The position numbers and the translations under genes were made by a program. A stretch of 64,000 bases of DNA. Source: Rhodococcus sp. OK519. GTDB taxonomy: Bacteria > Actinomycetota > Actinomycetes > Mycobacteriales > Mycobacteriaceae. Of this stretch, positions 27,730 to 34,693 are shown in pieces (position 1 is the stretch's first letter; every line of letters begins with the position of its first letter). The notes beneath the pieces are model-generated. The model worked only from the letters and a program-made list of their open reading frames with translations, did not search any database and was not told where the DNA came from. The stretch covers positions 212,259 through 276,258 of the forward strand of contig NZ_QAOW01000008.1 in the NCBI RefSeq assembly GCF_003051005.1. Reading direction: 5' to 3'.

Positions 27730-27753
27730 CCGGCCGCAGGATCCTGCGGCCGG
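27730..27753. repeat. Perfect 24-bp palindrome
   Basis: The half-site CCGGCCGCAGGA is followed directly by its exact reverse complement TCCTGCGGCCGG, without a spacer. It lies 17 bp before the cloverleaf-like structure. Confidence 0.85.
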
Positions 27754-27770
27754 CTGACGGGAACAGGGCG

Positions 27771-27895
27771 GCTTCTGCGGCGCACGTGGGTAGGTCGCAG
27801 CGCTCTTCTGCGACCGGCTCCGGCGCGCAGCGTCCGGGGCCGCCAGGTCACCCATCCGTGCATGGTTCACCTGGCCCCACGTGCGCCGCAGAAGC
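27771..27895. ncRNA. Cloverleaf-like structure with a 20-bp closing stem
   Basis: The outer stem is a perfect 20-bp inverted repeat: GCTTCTGCGGCGCACGTGGG at 27771-27790 and its reverse complement at 27876-27895. Inside lie three hairpins: GGTCGCAG/CTGCGACC (27793-27800 with 27808-27815), GGC-N-CCGG/CCGG-N-GCC (27816-27841) and CCAGGT/ACCTGG (27843-27848 with 27869-27874). This gives a four-way junction of about 125 nt. It is not a tRNA. Whether it is RNA or folded DNA cannot be told; I know of no matching family, and the strand is unknown. Confidence 0.5.
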
Positions 27896-28729
27896 TGCTT
27901 CGTATCGGTGCGGGAGTATCTCGGGGACGGCAAACAGAATTGGGCACGCAGTGCTCGTTTCCGGCGCCGTTTCTGGTGGGCACATGACTCCCGGAACGGG
28001 CGTCGAATGGGTATTTCATGTGCTCGGAATTCGCCTCATTCGCGTAAATGCGGATTGGGTATGGATATCACCGCTCCGAGAATTGTTCACCCGGTGCCGG
28101 CACCATTCTTGGCGGGCCGTAGAGAATCACGGGAGCGGTGCGGCCGGGGTCGCCGGCCGCCGCGAGCGTCTGCAGAAGCCCAGGTCACGGGGTTGTGGCA
28201 GTTCTGCGGCGTGTCAATGGTGTTCCAGCGGCGTCGCAGTGGCGTCTCGGCGGCCAGGGTGCAGCTGGCGCGGCAGACACGCCTCTGTGCGGATGCTGTG
28301 CGGACACTCGCAGGCGACAGTGCCGCCGCACGGCATCCGCAGCACGGTGCGTGAGTGGACAGTGAGCGGATAGTGACCGGCCGCTGTGCGTACAGCAGAC
28401 GCACTATCGCCGTAGAACGACCGCTCTACGGCCACAGTGTCACCGCAGTGCCGCCGCACAGTGGCCGAAGTGGCGATACCGCCACACAACCGCCACCGTG
28501 TGGCGAATCTGCGGCGGCTATCTGTCCGTTGTACGTCCTGGCGTGCCTAGTGCGGTCGGTGTGCGGATGGTGTGTAGCCGCTCAACGGCGTATCCGCCGC
28601 CACGTCTCCGCCACTCCTCCGCCGCTGAGCAGCCGCAGTACAGCCGTTCAGTGGCGGATGTGCGGCGATACTGCGCCGCGGTGGCACCTGCTGCGCGATG
28701 ACGGATGCACGGCGGAAGTACAGAAAGAG

Positions 28730-28766
28730 AGAACCCGCACTCTGCCTGAAGCAGAGTGCGGGTTCT
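28730..28766. terminator. Perfect 16-bp hairpin at the end of the gene-free block
   Basis: AGAACCCGCACTCTGC is separated by CTGAA from its exact reverse complement. It is terminator-like and symmetric (AGAA on one side, TTCT on the other), with only a short T-rich tail on the plus strand. No gene ends just before it, so it would end a non-coding transcript or insulate the gene at 28864. Confidence 0.7.
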
Positions 28767-28863
28767 GTGTTCGGTGGTGGCGCGCCGTGATGCGGTCGCC
28801 GCGTTGCCCCCGCGGCGAAGCTGCCCGCCAGGCGGCATCCTGGCCTCGTGTGAGAATCCTCCG

Positions 28864-29233
28864 GTGACTTCGAAGGTGCGCCGAGTGCTCACGGGACTAG
28901 CGACCGTGGCGACCGTCCTGATCGGCGGCGGACTCATGTTCGATCGTCATGAGACCCGTGACTATGCGCAGTGCACGGACGCCACGAGAGTCCTCCGCGA
29001 CGCTGCTCAACTGCCGGTCGACCCGGACGTTGTCAGTGTGTCGCTGGTCCGGGCTTGTGAGGACGCGAACCGTGTCGGCCTCGTTGTGGCCGGGATCGGC
29101 TCATCCGCGAAATCTTGCGGATCTCCCGCCCGACCAGATCGTCCAAAGCCGACCGCGCATCACCAATCCGCAGCAATCGGGGTGGAACCGTTTGCAGCCG
29201 GGCTGCGTCGAACCACACAGGGCTCCGCTGTGA
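28864..29233 (+). pseudogene. Small membrane-anchored protein, probably frameshifted
   Basis: From GTG 28864 the frame gives a membrane anchor (VLTGLATVATVLIGGGLMF) and a short exported part with YAQCTDATRVLRDAAQ and VSLVRACEDANRVGLVVAGI. After about 29095 this frame turns Pro/Arg-rich, while the +1 frame continues naturally with LADLPPDQIVQSRPRITNPQ and QSGWNRLQPGCVEPHR to a stop at 29233. One frameshift, real or a sequencing error, joins the halves. It precedes the EspC-like gene and may belong to that type VII cassette. Confidence 0.5.
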
Positions 29234-29290
29234 GCCCGGAGCAGCCGTGCTCGGTACCGCGCGCGGCGCAGAAGGACTTGGAGGGGTGCG

Positions 29291-29596
29291 TTGGGGGATC
29301 AGCTGGGTGTCGACACTGAGGCGTTGCGTTCGCTCGCTGCATCGTTGACGGGCGAGGGTGATCGGATCTCGGGTATCGACCCGTCCCGTCCGATCGACGC
29401 CGCCACCGCCGCAATGCCGGGATCGTCGGTCGGAGCGGCCGCGGCCCGCGCCGGGCACCCCCTGCTGCGGTCCTACCGCAACACCGCCGAGCGGCTGCGT
29501 GACATGTCCGCGAACGCGGAGGCGAACGCCCGCGGCTATGACGAAACCGACGACACCTTCCGGCGGGACCTCGCCGCCACCGGTGGGGACAATTAG
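29291..29596 (+). CDS. EspC-like (WXG100-related) type VII secretion protein
   Basis: The 101-residue protein begins LGVDTEALRSLAASLTGEGD, the pattern of the ESX-1 secretion-associated EspC family, and forms a two-helix hairpin with a gap at SSVGAAAARAGHPLLRSYRN. The C-terminal helix ends in a YDETDDTF segment, close to the YxxxD/E secretion signal. The start is TTG 29291 behind GGAGGGG. It ends one base before the DUF1023 hydrolase starts, so they are a unit; it probably pairs with that protein for export. Confidence 0.8.
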   Translation: MGDQLGVDTEALRSLAASLTGEGDRISGIDPSRPIDAATAAMPGSSVGAAAARAGHPLLRSYRNTAERLRDMSANAEANARGYDETDDTFRRDLAATGGDN

Positions 29597-31282
29597 ATGG
29601 TCACGCTCGCACAGCTCCGCACCTGGCAACCGGATCTCCTCGCCGCGGCCGGCACCGCCGTCGCCGCAGCGAACCGCACCTTCGGCGACGCGATGCAGGC
29701 GGCCGGATCACATGTCGACACCGCCATGTCGAGTTGGCACGGCACCGCCGCCGCGGCCGCCTCGTCGCGATCCGCCTCGGAACAGGAAGCCGGACGCCGC
29801 ATCACGACAGCGGTCACCGCCCAGGCCGACGCATTGACGAACGCCGCGGCCTCGATCGGTCCCGCCCGGCTCACCGCCCTCTCGATCGCCGACGAGGCGA
29901 TGGCCTCCGGATTCGCGGTCGCCGACGACGGACGGGTCAGCGCCCCACCGTTCGTCAGCGGTAACCCCGTCGCCGACCTACTGATTCAGGCACAACTGGG
30001 CGAACGGGCGGCCGTGCTCGAGGCCCGGCTGATGCCTGCTCTCGCGACGGTCGGCGAACTCGACGCCCGCGCCGGCGCCGCCCTGGACGCCGCGACCGCC
30101 CAGCTCGGCGACGCCGGCGAGACCCGAGCAGGGAGTCTCGGCGCCGGCGCGCTCCCCGAGCCGGCACCCGACGCCTCCGCCGCCGACAACAAGAAGTACT
30201 GGGACTCGCTCACCGAAGAACAGCAACGCCGGATCATCGACGAGCACCCGGAATGGGTCGGCAACCGCGACGGCATCCCCTCCGCCGTGCGACACGAGGC
30301 GAACGTGGGCCGGTTCGACGACGAACGCGCCCGCCTCGAAGCCGAACGCGACCGCCTGCAGGCGAACCTCGACGACAACCTCTTCGGCGGCACGTTCACC
30401 AACGACGACGCCGCGCTCTGGTACACCGAGCAGAAACTGCGCGACCTCGAGGAGATCGAAGGCATCGTGGCGGAAAACCCCGACGGCCAGCTGATGCTGC
30501 TCGACCTGCAGTCCGGCGAACGCGGCATGGCGGCCTTCGCCGTCGGAGACCCCGACACCGCAGACCACATCTCCGTCACCACCCCCGGACTGAACACCAA
30601 CATCGACGAATCCTTCAACGGCATGGTCAATGAAGCGACATACCTGCAGACCGAGGCGGAGAAACAGCTGGATCGCACCGGACCCGCCGACGAGACCGTG
30701 GCGAGCATCGCATGGTTGGGATACGAACCACCGCAGACCACCGGACCGGGAGCCCTCGACCTCGGGCGCGGCGGACTGGACGTGGCCCAGACCGACCGCG
30801 CGAACGCCGGTGCCGCGAAACTCGCCGGCTTCTACGACGGCCTCGATGTCGCGTCCACGCAACCGGACCCGCACATCACTGCCCTCGGCCACTCCTACGG
30901 ATCCCTCACCACCGGTCTGGCCCTCCAAGACCCCGGCCCCGGCCAACCCGTCGACGACGCCGTGTTCTACGGATCACCCGGCATCAACGCCGACGACGAA
31001 TCCGACCTCGGCCTCGCCGAAGGACACGGCTACGTGATGGAGGCCGACGAGGACCGGATCGTCACCGAGATCGGCAAGACGCACCGGTTCGGCCCTGACC
31101 CCAGCACCGCCGACTTCGAACAGCTCTCCACCAACGCAGGCACCAGCCCCGACGGCGTCACGCGAGACGGCGTCCACTCACACAGTCAATACTCACAACT
31201 CGGCGACAACGGGGAGCTTCGAATGTCGGGATACAACATGGCAGTGATCGTGGCCGGCCAACCCGAACTGGTGGTGCGCTGA
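29597..31282 (+). CDS. DUF1023 alpha/beta hydrolase, likely type VII secreted effector
   Basis: The 561-residue protein has a helical N-terminal WXG-like part (about residues 1-170, with SHVDTAMSSWHGTAAAAASS), a charged linker with coiled-coil character (about 215-290), and a C-terminal alpha/beta hydrolase with nucleophile elbow ALGHSYGSLTTGLAL (Ser about residue 431) and a likely His in DGVHSHSQYS. From family knowledge, DUF1023 proteins follow EspC-like partners in actinobacteria. It touches the EspC-like gene upstream and overlaps the lipoprotein gene by one base. The substrate is unknown; a lipid or envelope ester is a guess. Confidence 0.87.
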   Translation: MVTLAQLRTWQPDLLAAAGTAVAAANRTFGDAMQAAGSHVDTAMSSWHGTAAAAASSRSASEQEAGRRITTAVTAQADALTNAAASIGPARLTALSIADEAMASGFAVADDGRVSAPPFVSGNPVADLLIQAQLGERAAVLEARLMPALATVGELDARAGAALDAATAQLGDAGETRAGSLGAGALPEPAPDASAADNKKYWDSLTEEQQRRIIDEHPEWVGNRDGIPSAVRHEANVGRFDDERARLEAERDRLQANLDDNLFGGTFTNDDAALWYTEQKLRDLEEIEGIVAENPDGQLMLLDLQSGERGMAAFAVGDPDTADHISVTTPGLNTNIDESFNGMVNEATYLQTEAEKQLDRTGPADETVASIAWLGYEPPQTTGPGALDLGRGGLDVAQTDRANAGAAKLAGFYDGLDVASTQPDPHITALGHSYGSLTTGLALQDPGPGQPVDDAVFYGSPGINADDESDLGLAEGHGYVMEADEDRIVTEIGKTHRFGPDPSTADFEQLSTNAGTSPDGVTRDGVHSHSQYSQLGDNGELRMSGYNMAVIVAGQPELVVR

Positions 31283-31845
31283 TGAACCGACGCACACTAC
31301 CGCTACTGGCGGCGATCGCAACGACCGTGACAATCCTGACCACCGGATGCGGAGACCTCGAAACCATGGGCAACCCCTACAACCACACCGACGAAGAAAT
31401 CGCTGCCGCGGCCGCCCTGCTGCCCACCCTGCCCACCCTCGAGGACACCGAGAAGCAGATCACCGATGCGGTGATGCAGATCGCCGACGCCGCAACAGCC
31501 ATCGCACCAGAACTGCAGTGGGAATGGCGACGCAAGCGGACCCAGTTCAGCTGCGGCGGCGCCTTCGGCAAGACCGACGGGCTCCAGATCGACCTACAGA
31601 ACTACGTCTCTCCTACCCCGATCCCCGACGCCGCCTGGCCCCGAATTCTCCAGGCTGCCCGAGACATCGCCGCGCCCCTCGGCATCACCCAGCTGAACGT
31701 CCACGTCGACGAGCCGGGCGATCACGACGTGGTGCTCACCAGCGACGACGGCAACCGGATCACCTTCGGTACAAACGTCGCCGCGGTCATCAGCGCCACC
31801 ACTGGCTGCCGACTCCCCGCCCACCGGACCGACCCGACGCCGTAA
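31282..31845 (+). CDS. LppA-like lipoprotein, possible partner or immunity protein
   Basis: The 187-residue protein starts MNRRTLPLLAAIATTVTILT and has lipobox TTGC, giving an anchored Cys at about residue 23. The motif METMGNPYNHTDEE-like start (here LETMGNPYNHTDEE) and the paired late Cys residues (FSCGG, TTGCRLP) match mycobacterial LppA-type lipoproteins. The one-base overlap with the DUF1023 gene (TGATG) shows coupling. Position after an effector suggests immunity or chaperone function at the envelope, which is inferred. Confidence 0.8.
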   Translation: MNRRTLPLLAAIATTVTILTTGCGDLETMGNPYNHTDEEIAAAAALLPTLPTLEDTEKQITDAVMQIADAATAIAPELQWEWRRKRTQFSCGGAFGKTDGLQIDLQNYVSPTPIPDAAWPRILQAARDIAAPLGITQLNVHVDEPGDHDVVLTSDDGNRITFGTNVAAVISATTGCRLPAHRTDPTP

Positions 31846-31907
31846 CGCGTCAACCCCCGATTGCCGCCCGCCCAGCACACCCGACCGACCACTCCGGGAG
31901 CGACACC

Positions 31908-32306
31908 ATGACAAGCAGTGCACCGCTCGACGACCTCGCCGCGAAAGCACGCCGAGTCCACGAAGCGGTGACACTCGTGCGCGGACGGGCCCAATCCGCG
32001 GGCGGGCACGTCACCGCTGAAGTCGACGCCGCCGGCCGTATCACCGCGCTGACCATCACCGACACCGCCCTCGCCGGCGGCGCCGCCGCGCTCGCGGCGA
32101 TCGTCACCGACACCCACCGCGCAGCGTGCGCCAAGGCCGAGAGAGCCGCGCAGGCCCTGCGTGACGAACTGGTCGCCGACCCCCGGGTCGCACAGATCGT
32201 CGCCGGAACAGGCACGAACGCCCCTGCCGCGCCGCGTCACCACCCCACACCTGTCGAGGACGACGACGCGTACTACGCCACCAGGTCGATCCTCCGGAGC
32301 ATCTGA
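31908..32306 (+). CDS. YbaB/EbfC-like DNA-binding protein (EspL-like)
   Basis: The 132-residue protein has the YbaB shape: a helix (LDDLAAKARRVHEAVTLVRG), a beta region (SAGGHVTAEVDAAGRITALT) and a long helix (AALAAIVTDTHRAACAKAER). YbaB-like proteins occur beside ESX genes (EspL), where they bind DNA or act as chaperones. ATG 31908 follows CGGGAG. It is 62 bp after the lipoprotein gene on the same strand and probably completes this cassette. The larger frame in this region, from 31347, is a shadow of the lipoprotein gene before this start. Confidence 0.75.
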   Translation: MTSSAPLDDLAAKARRVHEAVTLVRGRAQSAGGHVTAEVDAAGRITALTITDTALAGGAAALAAIVTDTHRAACAKAERAAQALRDELVADPRVAQIVAGTGTNAPAAPRHHPTPVEDDDAYYATRSILRSI

Positions 32307-32311
32307 CAACA

Positions 32312-32404
32312 GCGCTGAATCACCAGCGGAAGATGGCCGAGGACAAGACCTTGCGAGAGGCGATGCGGTACCTCAAACAGCAAGTCGCCAAGCGTCTCTG
32401 GTGA
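32312..32404 (+). pseudogene. IS110-family transposase C-terminal remnant
   Basis: The frame reads ALNHQRKMAEDKTLREAMRY, then LKQQVAKRLW and stop. This matches the C-terminal tail pattern of IS110-type transposases (from memory). Nothing of the catalytic domain is present. Confidence 0.4.
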
Positions 32405-32587
32405 ATCATGCGCGATGACTTCGAGCAGCGCTTAACCCTGCCTCGACCGCGTAACACAGATCGGGGAGTCGAGCTCAACAGTGCGGCATCGCCCGAACGC
32501 GCTGGGTAGCGTGCAGGAATGGCCGTTGCAGAGTTGGGATCGATAACTTTGGACTGCGACGATCCTCCAAAGTTGCCCGATGCCGAA

Positions 32588-32988
32588 CGGGCACCCGGCA
32601 CCGTGCCACCGAGTTCCTGGCGTTCCTGCGCAAGATCGATACCGAAGTGCCCGCAGATCTCGACGTGCATCTGGTGATGGACAACGCCTCGACCCACAAA
32701 ACCCCGGCCGTGAAGCGCTGGCTCGCAGTGCATCCCAGATTCGTTATCCACTTCACGCCCACGAGTTCGTCCTGGATGAATCTGGTGGAACGGTGGTTCG
32801 CGGAGCTGACGAACAAGAAGCTTCGCCGCTCCGCTCACCGATCCGTACGTGAACTCAATGCCGACATCCGCGCCTGAATCGACGCCTGGAACGAAACCCC
32901 GCAACCTTACGTATGGGTGAAGACCGCTGAACAGATCCTCGAATCCATCGCGAACTACTGCGGCCGAATTAACGACTCAGGACACTAG
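32588..32988 (+). pseudogene. IS630-family transposase remnant with an in-frame stop
   Basis: The frame contains [20 protein letters not shown] (second catalytic Asp) and [20 protein letters not shown] (catalytic Glu), the hallmark of IS630/Tc1-mariner DDE transposases. The N-terminal DNA-binding part and first Asp are missing. A TGA at 32875-32877 interrupts the frame, which then continues as IDAWNETPQPYVWVKTAEQI to the normal end at 32988. It is inactive. Its end abuts the VbhA-like gene on the other strand. Confidence 0.85.
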
Positions 32989-33182
32989 CTCAGTAGCCCC
33001 CGACGGAACGCTGCCAACTCTTTTTCCAAAGTGCTGGTGCCGTTCGCCACGCGTCGCGAGGCAGCCTTGGTTGCTTCGGTGACGGCGCCACCGGCGAGAC
33101 GAACGCCCGCGGTGGCGAACTGGATCGCCTCTTCAACGCTGCGGACAGGCGCCTGCTTCGTCACCTTGCGTGCGACAGTCAT
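32985..33182 (-). CDS. VbhA-like small antitoxin, copy 1
   Basis: The 65-residue protein contains VEEAIQFATAGVRLAGGAVT, then ATKAASRRVANGTSTLEKEL. The pattern (A...LEG..P.....A..RV..G.IS.DE.L) resembles VbhA-type antitoxins of Fic toxins. It is a close paralogue of the gene at 34343-34540 (about 80% identical residues), which lies next to a fic gene. Its ATG overlaps the YefM-like stop (ATGA), an unusual antitoxin-antitoxin coupling. Its stop touches the IS630 remnant. Confidence 0.65.
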   Translation of the reverse strand: MTVARKVTKQAPVRSVEEAIQFATAGVRLAGGAVTEATKAASRRVANGTSTLEKELAAFRRGLLS

Positions 33183-33424
33183 TCGATCAGGTCGTGGGTG
33201 GTGCCGCGCTCGAGCCTATCGATCGAGGCCAGCAGCCGACGGGCGTTCTCCGGGCTCCTGATCAGGTACGCCGTCTCCTTCAACGACTCGTAGTCGTCGA
33301 GAGCCACCATCACCACCGGCGCATGGCCAGCCCGGGTGATCACCACTTCCTCACGGTCGGCGGTGACGGCGTTCAAGGTCTCGGCATATCTCGCCCGCGA
33401 CTGCGAATACGTCATCGTCTTCAC
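33179..33424 (-). CDS. Phd/YefM-family antitoxin
   Basis: The 81-residue protein reads MTYSQSRARYAETLNAVTAD, then EEVVITRAGHAPVVMVALDD and YESLKETAYLIRSPENARRL, a clear YefM antitoxin (DNA-binding hairpin followed by toxin-binding tail). A GTG at 33424 or an ATG at 33415 may be the start. The expected YoeB/RelE toxin is absent: the overlapping downstream gene is the VbhA-like copy 1. It may be an orphan, or act as a regulator. Confidence 0.88.
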   Translation of the reverse strand: MKTMTYSQSRARYAETLNAVTADREEVVITRAGHAPVVMVALDDYESLKETAYLIRSPENARRLLASIDRLERGTTHDLIE

Positions 33425-33491
33425 GGGCCGACCCTACCTGGAAAAACACAGGACCCGCGTCTGCCGGAGGCCGCAGAGTCACAGCCCCCAT

Positions 33492-33983
33492 CTACGTCGA
33501 CTCCCAGGTGGCGGCAACGATCACGTCGGCCGCCTGCTCGATCTCGGCGTCGGTGCCCGCGCAGCCGGTCAGCCACGCCACGATCGACACCGGCCGGCCG
33601 GCCACCAGGGACGGCTGCGGCTGCGTGAGCAGCGCCTGCACCGTCAGCGGGTGCAGATCGTCGTTCAGCAGCGGCAGGACCTTCTCCAGATGAGGGACCG
33701 CGCCGACGGCGATGAACTGGGCAGGCGGCAGCAGTCGGCCCTGGCCCGACGTAAACGCCCACAGGGTGCCGTCGGTCAGGCGCTGGCGGATGCAAGTGGT
33801 GGTGACACCGAGGCGCTGCGCCGCGTCGTCGACCGACAGGGAGCTGTGCACCAGGTCCTGCATGCGGATGTCCCGGTCCACGCGAGCCGCCGTGGCGGCC
33901 GCGGGGTCGGTGACGAAACCGGCCTCGGCCAGCAGCGTGGCGTCGTGTTCGGACAGCGCAGGCCCGGCAGACGGGTCTGTCAC
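33492..33983 (-). CDS. HTH protein paired with an RHH protein
   Basis: The 163-residue protein has a helix-turn-helix of the MerR/excisionase type, SSLSVDDAAQRLGVTTTCIR (about residues 58-77), followed by a wing (RQRLTDGTLWAFTSGQGRLL) and a C-terminal helical part with LNDDLHPLTVQALLTQPQPS and SIVAWLTGCAGTDAEIEQAA. From memory, such proteins often stand between an RHH protein and a RES-type toxin; no toxin is seen here. The GTG start overlaps the RHH gene stop by four bases (GTGA). Confidence 0.65.
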   Translation of the reverse strand: MTDPSAGPALSEHDATLLAEAGFVTDPAAATAARVDRDIRMQDLVHSSLSVDDAAQRLGVTTTCIRQRLTDGTLWAFTSGQGRLLPPAQFIAVGAVPHLEKVLPLLNDDLHPLTVQALLTQPQPSLVAGRPVSIVAWLTGCAGTDAEIEQAADVIVAATWEST

Positions 33984-34177
33984 GCAAGCCTGCGGTTCAG
34001 TTCGGCGGACACCGTGGCGACCCTCTTCGCTACCTCCGCGACCTGCCGCTTCCTTGAGCTCGCAGCGGCGATGACGGCATCGTGCACGAACGTTTTCAGC
34101 GACACGTTTTCGCGTTCGGCAGCCTCCCGCAGTTCCCTTTGCTCTTCGTCGGTGAACGTGATGTTGAGTGATGGCAC
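33980..34177 (-). CDS. RHH-type small protein, antitoxin-like
   Basis: The 65-residue protein reads VPSLNITFTDEEQRELREAA, then RENVSLKTFVHDAVIAAASS, a ribbon-helix-helix pattern (strand, helix, helix) with a basic C-terminal helix. It starts at GTG 34177 behind AAAGGA and overlaps the following HTH gene. This is the first gene of a two-gene unit that resembles an antitoxin/regulator pair without a toxin. Confidence 0.7.
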   Translation of the reverse strand: MPSLNITFTDEEQRELREAAERENVSLKTFVHDAVIAAASSRKRQVAEVAKRVATVSAELNRRLA

Positions 34178-34342
34178 GGCGGTGGTCCTTTCTCATCAGT
34201 CCCTCGCCAGGATGCCTAGTCGTTCAGCGGCCAGGCAAGGGTGAAGCCGCATCGGCGGCGGGCTCCGGGGCTCGGATCGTTCAGTCGCCGAACTCGAAAC
34301 CTTGGTCGCGCTGGCTGTTAGTGTTGCTGCGCGAGCATCGAG

Positions 34343-34540
34343 TCAGCTCAGAAGCTTCCGACGGAGTGCCGCCAGCTCTTCCTCTGCCGTGCTGGTGCCG
34401 TTCAACACGCGTCGCGCGGCAGCCTTGTTTGCTTCGGTGACGGTGCCACCCGCGAGACGAACACCCGCGGTGGCGAACTGGATCGCCTCTTCAACGCTGC
34501 AGGCAGGTGTCTGCTTCAGCACCTCGTGCGCGAGAGTCAT
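34343..34540 (-). CDS. VbhA-like small antitoxin, copy 2 (next to fic)
   Basis: The 65-residue protein contains VEEAIQFATAGVRLAGGTVT, then ANKAAARRVLNGTSTAEEEL. The family is Fic-antitoxin-like (VbhA); in VbhA the inhibitory Glu in an (S/T)xxxE(G/N) helix blocks ATP at the Fic active site. No exact SxxxEGN word was found here. It follows the fic gene on the same strand after a 153-bp gap, AGAAGG precedes ATG 34540, and copy 1 lies about 1.3 kb downstream. Confidence 0.65.
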   Translation of the reverse strand: MTLAHEVLKQTPACSVEEAIQFATAGVRLAGGTVTEANKAAARRVLNGTSTAEEELAALRRKLLS

Positions 34541-34693
34541 GCTGGCGCCCTTCTCTGTGCGGTTCGGTCGATCGCATTCTCGATTTTACGTGGTTGTTGA
34601 TCAAAGCGTCGGCAGTGAGACGATCAGCGTCGACCTCGGCGGACGGCGAGGCGTCGTAGCGGATCTGCCAGCTGTGACCTGCAGTCTCCAAGT

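Larger units (their letters stand above)
25121..28863. other. 3.7-kb gene-free block dense in perfect hairpins
   Basis: Frames on both strands are Arg/Pro/Gly-rich and show no domain, start or codon pattern I trust. Instead the stretch from about 25640 to 28770 is packed with perfect stem-loops, for example GCACCC-TCC-GGGTGC, CACTC-CGC-GAGTG, CGCGACC-G-GGTCGCG, CCCTCGC-GCA-GCGAGGG, CCCGGC-TCT-GCCGGG, GAAGCGGC-N7-GCCGCTTC and GCCGTAGA-N8-TCTACGGC. Larger structures are listed separately. A less GC-rich stretch near 27960-28090 is also gene-free. It may be a large structured RNA, a replication or transfer origin, or both. Confidence 0.6.

Noticed and set aside
26863..28373. Several 100-240-codon frames between 26.8 and 28.4 kb
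   Set aside because: They run through perfect palindromes and hairpins, and their composition is Arg/Gly/Ala-rich in all frames.
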